Below, piece after piece: positions 1 to 10,680 of a DNA stretch of 64,000 nucleotides. The number at the start of each line of letters is the position of its first letter. The first letter of the stretch is position 1. The stretch is from Symsagittifera roscoffensis (Eukaryota; Xenacoelomorpha; Acoela; Convolutidae), in assembly GCF_963678635.1 (NCBI RefSeq), contig NC_087063.1, positions 83,313,574 through 83,377,573 on the forward strand, given 5' to 3'. The translations under genes and the position numbers were made by a program. Below the pieces are notes generated by a model. It worked only from the letters and a program-made list of their open reading frames with translations. It was not told the origin of the DNA and searched no databases.

Positions 1-1
1 A

Positions 2-1297
2 CCCCCGACTTGGAGGGAGCAACCGGTCAGGAATGTGGTGATCGCAAGCAGTAAGAAGAACACGGATGGCAGATATCACAGCCACAACCGCATGGATTGG
101 AACGCGGCACAGCGGGCGAGAAGAGATTGTTTCCATGACGCATCTTGGGCTGAATACTATACACAGCCACGAATACCGGAGTGTGCAGTTCACTTGATTA
201 TAGGGGACAGCCTGGTACGGGTGCTGACCCGGATCCAGTCGCACTGGCAGACTGGAGTCTTGAGTTTCGCTGGAGCCGCAACGTCGCAGATGTTGGCATC
301 ACTCGAGATGCTAGGGATGGCAAGAATGTATACATTGACTCTAATGATGAGGACCAATGACGTGTCCAGAGGTGAGTCAAGAAAAGTGATGACGCTATGT
401 GATAAAATGAGCTGCATTCTGGAGGAGTTGCGGATTCAGGTGGATCCCGCCATACTCACGATTTGCACCATTCCTGATAACATAAAGGCCGATCAACATG
501 CGATGGAAATGAATGAGAAAGTGCGGAACCTGAACGAAATAATCAGGCAGATACATCAGAGGAGTGTCCTTCCCCTCAGATTGCTGGACGTAGACGACCA
601 CATGGAGCGATCCTTCCCGGAGGATGCATCTTCAGACGGAATCCATTTCGACAGACCTAGGGGTGTGGAGTGGTTGAACAACGTTTTCCAGAGGCACATA
701 AGTGCGCTGGAGGCAGACCTGCTTGAAACGGCCCAATTCACATTCGGTCCACCCCCAAATCCCCCTTTCCTTGCCACAAGACACCTCTTCAGTCGCCTGG
801 GAGCGAGAGTCGACTCAAGAGACAGCTCGAGGAACAGCCAGACTAGATTACCGGGTTCCACGCCGATGGAAGCCGAGGAAGCAGAGTCATCGACGCCCCA
901 AAGTTCAGTGGTATCCTCAGTGGTGGTGGTAGATAACAAGAAAGTGGAGAGACCAGCGGAGACAAGCCGAACACGATATCTGGAGAAAATAAAGAAGTTG
1001 TACCTGGAGGATCTGGAGTGTAGACAGGAGTTGGCGGAGGCCCTGGGGCTCAAGCACGTGTCACACGAGGATTTGAGCCGACACCATTGCGTGGGTTGGT
1101 TAAAGGCCCACGAAACGCATTTCTCGAGAGCAAGAATGATAGAGACGGCTGATCTGACTGGAATCTCCATGAAATCAGTCATGGGACCGATCAATTACAG
1201 ACCTCTCAAGTTGCTGGGGAGTCCGGGACTCGTAGTGGAGCCCCCAAGCACCAAACAAGTACTGCCAGAGTCATATTGGCAACTCCCGCGCAGTTGA
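2..1297 (+). pseudogene. ORF3 module 1, copy A: SGNH/GDSL-type hydrolase (5' truncated by window)
   Basis: The frame is open from base 2, so the start lies outside the window and the first ATG at 35 is internal. It shows the SGNH-hydrolase blocks in order: block I with an intact Gly-Asp-Ser-Leu around 203-212, block III as Arg-Thr-Asn-Asp (the usual Gly has become Arg, about 349-360), and block V Asp-Gly-Ile-His around 637-648. SGNH enzymes hydrolyse esters with the Ser of block I and the Asp/His of block V. After the domain the frame runs without a stop into module 2 (Thr/Ser-rich linker, about 830-960), unlike copies B and C, which have a stop there. A frameshift near 1250 ends the frame. 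The domain call is strong; substrate and biological role are unknown. Confidence 0.8.
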
Positions 1298-3240
1298 GGG
1301 TGGTAGATAAGCTACTGGAACCGAAAGAGATGGAACTACCAGACGCTGCTTACGAGGGTGCGAAATTGGCAGACGACCCAAGATATGGAAAAACCTACGG
1401 GAGTGCCCAATTGGCCAAGACACTGGCAGTATACGATAGAGCGGATCCAGCGGCCGCAAGGGTGATCATCGTGGCGGGATCGGATATCGAGGTAACGTCT
1501 CCCAAGTTGTTCTGGCCGGAAACTCTGGTATACTCGCTGCCAGATGCAGAGTTGAACCAGATGTTGACCCTGGTGGTAGCGATGAAGTCAGAGATGCCTT
1601 GTGAACCAGAGGTACTGCTGCTCGCAGTGATGAACGATCACCTGCATGCGGCTGGACTTCTAGAGCAGTTGAAAGGCGATGAGCCTATGCCAAAAAAATT
1701 TGGGAGGCTATCCAGACGTTGTTTGCCGCGATGAACGAGGTGCAAGAAAATGTCAGTTCTCGATTTGTACCTAAGACGAGAGTGGTATTTACGACGTCCC
1801 CTGGATACTCGAGCATGACTCCTGCTCTGCAGTTTGTGTATGCTATTTTGGTCCTGATAGCCGAAGGGAACGCATGGCGGATTCTGATGGCAGCTCCCAA
1901 TCGGGAGCTGGAACCCATGAACTTGAGACTTCGGAAGTCAGAACTGGCAGCGGCGTGGGCGGACGTGTCCCACGCATTGAGGGGATTCTATGAATTGGCA
2001 GACATCCTCATTGTATTGGATGAGGTCCTCTTACTTGAGATCTCGAATCTCGCCAGGCAACTGAAGTTCAGTCCGGTAATAGGGGATGACCACCCAATAA
2101 TAAGTCACCTGAGAGCCAGCGTATGGTTCCGAGGTGTGGAATTGACCATCACGAGCTCCACCAGCAAATCGAGGGGACCAAGCAACGAAAGAAAGAATGT
2201 GGCTGCGGCCGAAAAACAACTGGAAGCGATGGTATATCGACTAACACAAGAGAGAGGCAGGTGGCCGTTTCTAACACCAAGGCTAGAGAATGCTACGGAA
2301 AAGACGAGGGAGAGTGCCCCACCTCTCGTGAAGCAGATCTGGGATTTCTTGAGGAACAATTGGAGGTAGCCGAGAGTAGGGAGATGACGATGGGTAGATT
2401 CGTCACGGCAGCGAACGAGGTCACCATTGGAGGATTCTGGAGGGAGCATACTAAAGGTGAGTTGAGGACGAGGAAAGATCACAATATCCTGAAATTCTTG
2501 AGTCCTTGTTGGGAAAAGAGATACATGGCTGGAGTGTTTTGTGCGAAAGAGAGCATTTTCGGGGCCTTTGTGCAAGAGCTATTGAGTATGCCCATAAGCC
2601 TCTTGCTGGCCCTATACTTAGTTTACCCAAGGTACCTGTTTAACATGGGTCCAGCGTACCTGTTCAGTCGGGGTGTAGAGACACTTCGGATTGATGGGTA
2701 TCTGGCACTGGTGCTCCTGACTCATGGCAAACTGGTGTCATTTCATCGGTTGATGAAATAGGGGGAGCCCCTGTCGATGGGAAAGACCCACTCAAGTATA
2801 GACACCTACTCGTACAAGAGCGCTACAGGACTGAAGACGTTGCTGGTGGAGAATCTTCTGATGCAAAACCGACACATGACCGGTGAGGAGAAGAATCCAA
2901 AGACGAGAGATGAATGGAGGGAGGCGAATGGTGGTATCCCTCTACTGACCGATCTATGTCTGGCGATGAGATCTGACCCAGTGGGAATGATCAGGGGACT
3001 AGAGGAGGTCGTAACTTGTATTTACGGACCAGCGGTTACGTACGCCTTTCCGGACCCTTTAGTGGCGGCATACCGCAATTGAGTGGTACACGTGAGCTTA
3101 ATAAGCGTGTTGGATGGGACGGCGTTGAACTGTTGTCGACAAGAGGTGCTGAAGGCACGAATGAGTAATACAGTGCTCTTCGGGAAGGTGAAAGATCTCT
3201 AGTTGGTAGTGTTTGACTTCCGGGGGCAACTGCAATGCAG
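1276..3240 (+). pseudogene. ORF3 module 2, copy A, broken
   Basis: The stretch aligns by eye with the module at 40696-43197 in copy C. It is split over several frames (1276-1734, 1719-2369, about 2345-2761, 2777-3240), with in-frame stops near 2758, 3080 and 3200. It contains a Met-Asn-Asp-His-Leu motif near 1630, resembling block III of SGNH hydrolases, although no clear catalytic Ser block is visible. The second half is hydrophobic around 2570-2760, with conserved aliphatic runs that might be buried helices or membrane-associated segments. I do not recognise a named family. It is a decayed piece of the ORF3 polyprotein. Confidence 0.75.
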
Positions 3241-4440
3241 GATGGGGGGGAAAGCGTGAAGACCCCATTGAGACTTATCCCAAGTTCTGGAATCTGAATC
3301 CCCTAACAGTGGACGGACAAGAGATCCTGAGAATCCCCGCGTGGAAAAAGAGCTTCGAGTTGGTAAAAAGGGAGCTAGAGGCGACACTAGAGAAGGAAAC
3401 TCACCTGAGTTCCCAACAGTCAGAACCATTCCTGAGTTCCCAACTGTTGGGAACCATTCTGTTGGGAACCATTCCTGAGTTCCCAACAGTCAGAAGAATG
3501 ACCCTGGGGATGAATAGCTTCCTTGTTGTCCCATCCGTGTTCGCAAGAGCTACGGTAGAAAGGCAGCAAAAAGAGTTCACCGATGGCTAGGACCCCTTGA
3601 TCATTGGGTATACAGCAGCGGTCTACTTCCATACTTGTGATATCAAGATAAACTCATGGACGACTCAAGCGAAAAAAATGAGGGGCTCAATGCTTCCAAA
3701 ATTCGAGGTTCGGGACATCTTGAGAACGCTCGATCAGGCGAATTTGGAGAACATGTTACCGGTATGGGATGATGGCAGGATGATCGTAGAAGAAGGGCAC
3801 ATCGCGCTGAAAGACGAGATGAAGTTTGCCACAAGAAAGTACCGGGCGCCTTGTTATATGTGGCTCTGACAGAATACAAGAAGCAAGACCCAGCGACATT
3901 CTCACCCCTATCAGTAGGCACCCCCGGGGACAAGAGAAGCGGCCTCGTAGAAGACCGATTTAGAAAGATACTTGAGAGAAGGCGAGCCGAGTCAGAAGAA
4001 GAAAGCTTGGATGAAACTCTCAGTGAAACAGGAGAGGGAATGGAAGTGGGGAATACGCCTGAGCCGAAACCAGCTGAGGAGGATTTCACCGCCCAGGAAC
4101 TACTGCAGGACCTGAGCGGAGATGATTGGGCGGACACTGCCACACCACCTCTGACCCCCACCCCCCTCGGAAAAACCTGGAATGACCATTGACAAGCAAA
4201 ACTTCCAACATGGGGATGATACTCTTGAGTACAGAAGAGAGCAAGAAGAACACGTTTGAGGGGAACAAGAGCATGTTTCTAGGGACTCTGGATGAGAAGG
4301 CTTGGCGGGAATTCTTGAGTGAATTTAATCAAGAGACAAAGAGTGAGACCACGCTAGATAACTTCAAGGAAGAACTGTGGAACACGGTGGTCAAAATCGG
4401 GGAACCGCTGTTGATGGGCACCGGGCTGGATGAAAAAAGC
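3241..4440 (+). pseudogene. ORF3 module 3, copy A, broken
   Basis: The stretch corresponds to 39496-40695 in copy C and runs through 3213-3590, 3597-3869, 3851-4192 and 4189-4440 with stops and frameshifts between them. At the module 2/3 border (about 3340) this copy reads Trp, where copy C has TGA. The middle is acidic and Ser/Thr/Pro-rich (about 3940-4150) and likely disordered. An expansion of short repeats at about 3402-3490 lengthens the protein compared with copy C. The C-terminal part (about 4200-4440) is a short helical-looking segment that all three copies share. The function is unknown. The frame is cut at 4441 by the inserted R-U5-PBS unit. Confidence 0.7.
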
Positions 4441-4441
4441 A
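4434..4441. repeat. Target-site duplication, left copy (aaaaagca)
   Basis: The 8-bp sequence is repeated at 5174-5181 on the other side of the insert at 4442-5173. Removing the insert and one copy makes the coding sequence colinear with copy C at the Asp-Glu-Lys-Ala-Arg-Lys-Glu stretch, which confirms that this is an insertion into ORF3. Confidence 0.8.
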
Positions 4442-4850
4442 GCGAGAAATTGCTATTCGCAATTTTCAGATAAAAATCAAACGCGAGTAGAGCTGTCCTA
4501 TCCGGAAATAGGAGAAGAAGTGATTACAAAAGAAGAACATATTTATTCGAGGTGAACCTGAGTGAACACTCAGTGGAAAGGTGGAGAGCTGGGGTATCCC
4601 AGTGGTCCAATTCCAAAACTTAATTCTCGAGTCAAAACTTATTTCCCTTGCTGGAATTCATTAATAGCAAACTTCTCAAGTTATTATACTTAATGCTAGA
4701 GTTACTGATTAATTTAGTTATCCCAATTCTAGAGTGTGCCGATATGTGAGTACTCAATTTAGTTTTCTTGAGTGAGTTTTATGATTGTTATGTTGAGGTA
4801 AGGAGAGTTTTAGGTTGATCCATCTGAAATGGATCAAAGTTTCACTGTCT

Positions 4851-4856
4851 AATAAA
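4851..4856 (+). terminator. Poly(A) signal AATAAA in the inserted LTR fragment
   Basis: An AATAAA lies about 400 bp into the inserted fragment. The same motif is at 9593-9598 in the full LTR of copy A, and on the minus strand at 35630-35635 and 57277-57282 in copy C. Its conserved position suggests it defines the end of R. Confidence 0.55.
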
Positions 4857-5154
4857 ATGTAACTGTACGGATTGTTACGACCCTCTTTTTATTGGCGTTC
4901 GCGTATTTTGGGTATTTTGAGACCTGAGTATGGGGACGTTCTTATTTTCTAGAGTGGGGGGTATTTTGGTAGTGGCATTTAAGCTGTAACCGGTTTTTAG
5001 TCTCATGACGCAAGTGAGCCGAATTGGCTCCGACCGTTCGAGGTAGAAAAACACAAGAGATAGTGTCCCTGACTCTTGAGCCAATAGTTATAGGGCCTAT
5101 TTTTCTTTAACCTCATATGTGACCGAAGTAGGTGACTGTTACATAGTGTTTTTA

Positions 5155-5172
5155 TGGCGCTCCTGGGTGGGC
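5155..5172 (+). promoter_or_regulatory. Primer-binding site for tRNA-Asn (18 nt)
   Basis: The 18 nt TGGCGCTCCTGGGTGGGC are the complement of a tRNA 3' end whose T-arm (GAGCCCACCC) is typical of tRNA-Asn and which ends in CCA. The site lies 11 nt after the LTR terminus. Copies B and C have the same site (32397-32412 and 56962-56976), matching over 16 and 15 nt. No tRNA gene is in the window, so the assignment rests on the typical tRNA-Asn T-arm sequence. Confidence 0.75.
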
Positions 5173-5173
5173 T

Positions 5174-5181
5174 AAAAAGCA
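5174..5181. repeat. Target-site duplication, right copy (aaaaagca)
   Basis: This is the right-hand partner of 4434-4441. The ORF3 frame resumes directly after it with Arg-Lys-Glu-Leu-Leu, matching copy C. Confidence 0.8.
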
Positions 5182-8100
5182 AGAAAGGAGTTGCTGAGCA
5201 AGATGGTCAAGTTGAGGGAGACGCGACAGAAGACCAAGGATGATGAATGTAAATACGGCTCTACTCTGAACAAAAAACTGATGATAAAATGATTAAAGTT
5301 AAGGGAGAGGATAAGTTTAAGGCTAGTAATATGATTAAAAGTACTAATATCCTTAGGCTCGAGCAGGGGGGAGGCAAGATTTGGAAGGGTCGGGCCGCGA
5401 CAAAGAGATCGAATCAGTGATGATACTGACGACGCCCCCAAGCAAAGATATGAAGTCTCGAAAGAGGAAACGGGAGATAGAGGAGTTGAGCAGCCCGTCA
5501 GTGGATGCTGTCTCTGAGATGAATTTGAGGGAGACTGCCCCCATGATCCTAGTGCGGTGGAAGATTGCAGCCTACAAGAGTAGCTCCGAACCAAGGAGGC
5601 TAGCCGAAGCGGTGAAAGAGATAGAGGTCTCGACAAGTCTGGCAACGGAAGAAGATTTCAAACCTCAGAAGTCAGGCTCGAAAAAGGGTTCGACGAATGG
5701 ACAAACATGGGAAATGGATGTTGGCAAAGAATGGATCTCGAGCGAATATCAGTCTATTGGCAAACAAGTGACCAGCGACCCTGTTGAGAAGAATGCGACA
5801 AGGAATCGACCTTGGTGGGTGGCCCTAGAGACGATGAAGAAATTGGAGGACTGTCTGATGAAGCTCAATCATGGGGTGTCCCGCAAGCGTCGCAATTGGG
5901 CTACTCAACAAAAAAGCCGAGGTCAACAAGTTAGAATTGGAAAGTCAGCTAAAGCGGACTTAGCAGAGCTTGTTGCGGGATTACTTTGATGAGGCAATAA
6001 GAACACCTTCGTCCGCATTGTCTCTGATGGCAAATCCCTTCGTTAGAACAGCGGGGCAGCTGATGTTTGCGTGGAGCCTAGTGGGAATAGAATTGGAGGT
6101 GTTGACTTCACATGGAAAATTGAAATTGGGCAACGAAAGCCTAGAAGTCTACCAGATGCTGGTACAGCATGTCGCGAGGGATAATTCCGGTCTGAGTCTG
6201 GCGAGAAGGAAAGATGCCACTTGTTTCTTGAGGTGGATAATGTCCGTAATGACTAATAGTACCGTCCAAGCGTGTCATCAGAAGGCCAGGAGGAGCAAAA
6301 CCATGGAGCGAAGAGTCTCCACCGTCATATTGAACGTGTAACAGAGTACGGGGATCGAGAAGGAAGATGACTCGAGGCAATCTCTAGAGAATCATGGGAA
6401 ACTTGAAGAAGTACGAAGATTCCACAACAAGAAATTTGAAGAGGGGCATGATGTGCATCGCAACTTGGCCTTGGCTGAGGATTACTTGAGACCCAATAAA
6501 AAGGGAGAATATCAATACGTGTCTGGAGTGATGGGAATAGCGTACAACCCTTTCTTGAATTCAGAGGCCGGGAGCGCTCACAGGAATCACGAGGTGACGG
6601 AGCTGTTGAAATTTTGGACGGAGAAGATAATCGTAAATGATTCAATGGAGAGGGAGAAACCGAGCCTAGGCCTGCTACTTGAGGCGACACCCAAGGTGAT
6701 AAGCGTGCCGTGCTCGAGCAAAAGAGTGGAATTGAGGATGGGGAATGGAAATGGCATGATGACTACGAATTTGGGAACAATTTGGAAATTGCTGAGACCC
6801 TCCTGGTGTCCACATCCCCATGCGAACTTGAAGAAGTCACGGAACAAGTGAGGCTAACACCAACAAAAGATGAGGACCTGGGAAATTTGGACGTGATACA
6901 CTTATTGATCCTACCACAGAGTAAAGAGTCGGGCTAAGCAACGAGTAAGCTGGGATCAGTAAAGAAGTTGGAACCTGGCAGCTGTCTTGACTTGACGTGC
7001 GGAGGCGGAGGGCACGCCTGTGATGGACGATCATGTGTCAGAATACAATCCTTCCAGAGAGAAGACCTAGTCGCTTGGTTTGGTGGCATAACAGAAAGAG
7101 AGAAAAGCGAGGTGCAGATAGTGGCTGAGTGCTATACGAACACTACATTGAATATAGCAATGGCGCTGGGGTTCTTTTCTAGAATGTGTAGTCTGCAATC
7201 ACTGGAGATGCTGGAGTCTGAACACCATTTGGTGACTGCGTTAAGCGTAGAGTCGTGGCCGGGGGCGTTGCAAACCACCGAGAAACATATCACAGGGTGG
7301 AAGATTGATCTAGAGGCGGAGATGGGATTTCCCGTGAGCGAAGCTTATGGTCTGCCTGTAAATGCAAAGTCCTTGGTGGGATAAGTAATGGCCAACCTAT
7401 GTGGGAGCCATTGTCCATTGCACATGGCAATGGTGGAGGTATCCTGCCAAAGGATACTAGTGGATAAGGCCTTCTCGGTACCCAAGTGCGTACGACTGGC
7501 TTGAATGTCGCATCATTCACATCGGATGTTGAGGAAGATCCTGGGAACGGTGCCAAGGGCACAAAGAGATGACTTGAGTGAGATCTGGGGAGAAGAACTC
7601 TTGAGCTTAGAAGGCGAAAACACGAGTGAATTTGAGAAACATAATGCCATCGGGAAGCCGATGAATAGTGTCCCAGCGCAGGAGGAAAATGATATGACGC
7701 ACGAGAAAATGATGGAACTAGAGCCTCTGCTGGAAGCCTCGGGAGAACTCAATCTCCGAAGCATAGAGATCACACATGGGGAATGCCCATGCCATTGCTT
7801 GGCACAGACAGTGTGGTACCCGGAGCATTCAAACCTCTGTTTAGTGTGGGATGTGAAAGAAATTCGGTCAATCGGGTTACCCGATCATCAGCAGAAGCTG
7901 TCCATCTTGGTAGTAAGTACGGTGTTGGCGTTACGATGGATCGAGAAATATAGGGAGTCGAAGACAACAACGGCGGAATCGATATACGCTATCGATTATA
8001 GCATAAGACTTGAGTTGTTCGAGACGGCGTGCAAGGTATTCGCCATTATCATGGAGATCAGGCACATATGGAGCCGCGTGAGGTTCTTCCCGTGGTTTCG

Positions 8101-8557
8101 AGCGACGTTGACGTCTTGGCTGTACATGGTGACGAAAGATCACATGAAGAAATATCAAAAGGAATGTCGACAGTTCCTGGCAGAAATAGGACCGGAAGCC
8201 TTCAAGAGACCTCTGCTGACCCATCGAAATGCGATCACGACATGTTGAAAAAAGAGTTGGTAGGGTGTCTAGAGACAATACCAAAGCAAGAGAATCGATA
8301 CTGGAGGAGGACTTGGCGAAGAACGTGAGCTTGAGCCTGCATAATTCCTTTTGCTTGAACAGGGAATTGAAAGTGAAAGGTTTACCAAATCAGGCAAGGA
8401 GGTTGCAGAGCAGAAGGAGTGGATGCGATCCGTCGAGCAATTGAAAGCATGGGAAGAGATCGTGATCAGCTCTGATGATGAGGAAGCGCTGCTAAGCCAG
8501 ATCACGGTGTCAAATTCATCGGGTCCTAGCACTTCGAGGGCTAGGAATACGAAGTGA
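5182..8557 (+). pseudogene. ORF3 linker and module 4, copy A, broken
   Basis: The first part (5182-5760) is a Lys/Arg-rich linker that joins module 3 to module 4. Copy B keeps an equivalent linker, whereas copy C has lost it. Module 4 follows (about 5761-8557), in pieces at 5381-5989, 5970-6341, 6453-6851, 6968-7384, 7505-8248 and 8229-8557. Two Cys/His clusters are retained: Cys-Leu-Asp-Leu-Thr-Cys through Cys-Asp-Gly-Arg-Ser-Cys (about 6980-7040), and His-Gly-Glu-Cys-Pro-Cys-His-Cys (about 7775-7800). Both look like metal-binding sites. No named family is recognised. An acidic serine stretch precedes the C-terminus, as in copy C. Confidence 0.75.
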
Positions 8558-8992
8558 GCAGGGAGCTCATTGTGGGTTTCTTGAGTCTTGAGAGGGAAAG
8601 GAGGGAACTCGAGTGTGAACTCGGATGAAATCCGAGGTCACGAAAAAGAAATTTTAACGAAACAAAGTATTGTTATTAAGATGCTATAATTATTATATAA
8701 ATCAAAATGTTGCATGACAATTTCCTGGTTGGATAAGACAAAAGAAATTTTAAATCATTAGCTTGCAAAGCAGATGTTAAAAGTGCAGGTGTATGCAGAT
8801 TTTGATTGCTGTTTAGCGATAGTGTGACAATTTTACGTGGTTGTAAATTTTGGGGGGTAGATAAACTTAAGTCTGCTGCAAACTTCTGTAAATGATCACT
8901 GGCACTGTATCTTGAGCAACACTCAGTATTCTGGTGTTTCACTGGCAGGCGGCAACACGCGATGAGGACATCGATCTTGAGTCCGGGGAGTA
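8558..8992 (+). other. 3' UTR and polypurine tract of copy A
   Basis: This AT-rich non-coding stretch is homologous to 36259-36688 (reverse) in copy C. It ends in the purine-rich GTCCGGGGAG (8981-8990) immediately before the LTR, the expected place for the plus-strand primer. The same tract is found in copy C (36261-36270, minus strand). Confidence 0.65.
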
Positions 8993-9861
8993 TGTGCCAG
9001 TCGGTCATATTTGGAAGTTTGACCTTGAGGAATACGAACTACGTAATTTTGAGGTGAAATATAATTTTTCAAAAATTCGAATTGGACATGTCATGCTCAA
9101 GTTTCTCGCGACAACTTAAAATATCAGAAAAATAAGATCAAAACAACCGATTTACAATCGCGGGAAAGTACTTGAAAAAAGCCGCGGGTAATTGCTATTC
9201 GCAATTTTCAGATAAAAATCAAACGCGAGTAGAGCTGTCCTATCCGGAAATAGGAGAAGAAGTGATTACAAAAGAAGAACATATTTATTCGAGGTGAACC
9301 AGAGTGAACCCTCGGTAGAAAGGTGGACAGCTGGGGTATCCCAATGGTCCAATTCCAAAACTTAATTCTCGAGTCAAAACTTATTTCCCTTGCTGGAATT
9401 CATTAATAGCAAACTTCTCAAGTTATTATACTTAATGCTAGAGTTACTGATTAAATTCGTTATCCCAATTCTCGAGTGTACCGATATGTGAGTACTCAAT
9501 TTAGTTTTCCTGAGTGTGTTTTATGATTGGTATGTTGAGGTAAGGAGAGTTTTAGGTTGATCCATCTGAAATGGATCAAAGTTTCACTGTCTAATAAAAT
9601 GTAACTGTACGGATTGTTACGACCCTCTTTTTAATGGCGTTCGCGTATTTTGGGTATTTTGAGACCTGAGTATGGGGTCGTTCTTATTTTCTAGAGTGGG
9701 GGGTATTTTGGTAGTGGCATTTAAGCTGTAACCGGTTTTTAGTCTCATGACGCAAGTGAGCCGAATTGGCTCCGACCGTTCGAGGTAGAAAAACAAAAGA
9801 GATAGTGTCCCTGACTCTTGAGCCAATGGTTATAGGGCCTATTTTTCTTTAACCTCATATG
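8993..9861 (+). repeat. 3' LTR of copy A, end-truncated
   Basis: The LTR starts TGTGCCAGTCGGTC, as in copy C. It contains the hairpin AATTGC-TATTC-GCAATT (about 9190-9206), a poly(A) signal at 9593-9598, and the same U5 as the insert at 4442-5173. It diverges abruptly at 9861, about 25 bp before the TTACA terminus seen at 5139-5143. The missing end and the abutting copy B remnant suggest a deletion across the junction. Confidence 0.8.
9593..9598 (+). terminator. Poly(A) signal AATAAA of copy A 3' LTR
   Basis: It sits at the same relative place as in the other LTRs, about 600 bp into the LTR, implying an R region of roughly 400 bp after a short U3. Confidence 0.5.
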
Positions 9862-9891
9862 CGCTGTGCCAATATGGCAGAATGGCACATA
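9862..9891 (-). repeat. Remnant 5' tip of the 3' LTR of copy B
   Basis: On the minus strand this begins TATGTGCCATTCTGCCATATTGG, which by eye matches the start of the copy A and C LTRs (TGTGCCAGTCGG and then CATATTTGG). It follows a purine tract (GTCCGGGAAG, 9892-9901). The rest of this LTR is missing. Confidence 0.55.
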
Positions 9892-10680
9892 CTTCCCGGA
9901 CAGTCCCCATCAATTTCCCATTGATCACATAACACCGGGTTATCGTCAAGTAGTGTTCCAGTTCTCTATATTCAATCTTACAAATCGCATCAGAAAATAA
10001 AATATATCTACTCCACCTCAACTCACTACGTGTCATAAATGGCATCATACTACATCTCACTGCCTTTCAACATTTTCACAAAGCTTGCACCACGAGGAGT
10101 GTCCTAGATAAAATTTCTTTTCTGAATACTTACGTCATCTCGCCATAAAATTTCTTCTCGCTCTAACTTGATAAAAAAAAGTGGGTTGTGGCACGGCCAC
10201 GCACCCGTTAAAATTAGTCTAATGTCACTCACCAAGTATAATCAGTCATTTATGCTGTCGTCCTCAATAATAAAACTAAGAAACTCTGTGGCTAGGAAAG
10301 GTAATGAGGTACTCACCCTCTTCGAGCGAGCGTACCCAAACCTACCAGATCGCCACACAGTGAACACGTGTCTTACACAGGTTAAAAACTTCAGTCGTGT
10401 TTAAATAGGTAAATTTACTCATCTATGCTCTCCATATGTATATATAAATAGCACAACAAAAATTTTCATTGCCAATCAACCATTGCAACAATTTACCAGT
10501 TTTCAAAGCTTGGTCTGACCAAACTAAATGAAAAAAAAAGTTTTAACAGTTTCAACAATCAAACTTGGTTGATTGTTATAAGTTTTAGCCCAAAAAGAAA
10601 ATCAAGTTTTTCTCCTTCTCTCTTCACTTTTCACTTTTCTCTCTCGTCACGTTTTCGTCATTCCATTGCTTCTTGTTCTT
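9892..10680 (-). other. 3' UTR of copy B
   Basis: This AT-rich stretch lies between the end of ORF3 and the polypurine tract. No coding similarity to the other copies is visible. Position and composition match the 3' UTRs of copies A and C, but it is longer. Confidence 0.5.

Larger units (their letters stand above)
4442..5173 (+). mobile_element. Inserted R-U5-PBS unit, resembling strong-stop cDNA
   Basis: The insert starts a few bases before the small hairpin that lies about 200 bp into the LTR (compare 9190 in the full LTR at 8993). It follows the LTR to its TTACA end (5143), continues through the 11-nt spacer and the tRNA-Asn primer-binding site, and stops after PBS position 18 plus one T. 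The first 200 bp of the LTR (U3) are missing. It is nearly identical to 9190-9861. The flanks are an 8-bp duplication. Neither a solo LTR, which would contain U3 and no PBS, nor a random deletion explains both ends so simply. The contents match R-U5-PBS, the product of minus-strand strong-stop synthesis. The interpretation is inference; the structure is seen directly. Confidence 0.75.
1..9861 (+). mobile_element. Giant LTR retrotransposon copy A, 3' half, degenerate
   Basis: The stretch is colinear with the ORF3-to-3'-LTR part of the better preserved copy at 35341-57905. In order it holds SGNH module, module 2, module 3, module 4, 3' UTR, polypurine tract and 3' LTR. The left part (5' LTR, gag, pol) lies outside the window. 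Frameshifts and stops occur throughout, so this copy is dead. It is interrupted at 4442-5173 by a separate insertion. Its LTR stops about 25 bp short of the expected terminus at 9861, where it meets the remnant LTR of the oppositely oriented copy B. By eye its proteins are much closer to copy C than to copy B. Confidence 0.9.

Noticed and set aside
4442-5173. Solo LTR or 5' LTR of a nested complete element
   Set aside because: A solo LTR would include U3 and no PBS; a nested element would continue into a leader and gag. Here ORF3 resumes immediately after the PBS and a duplicated 8-bp target.
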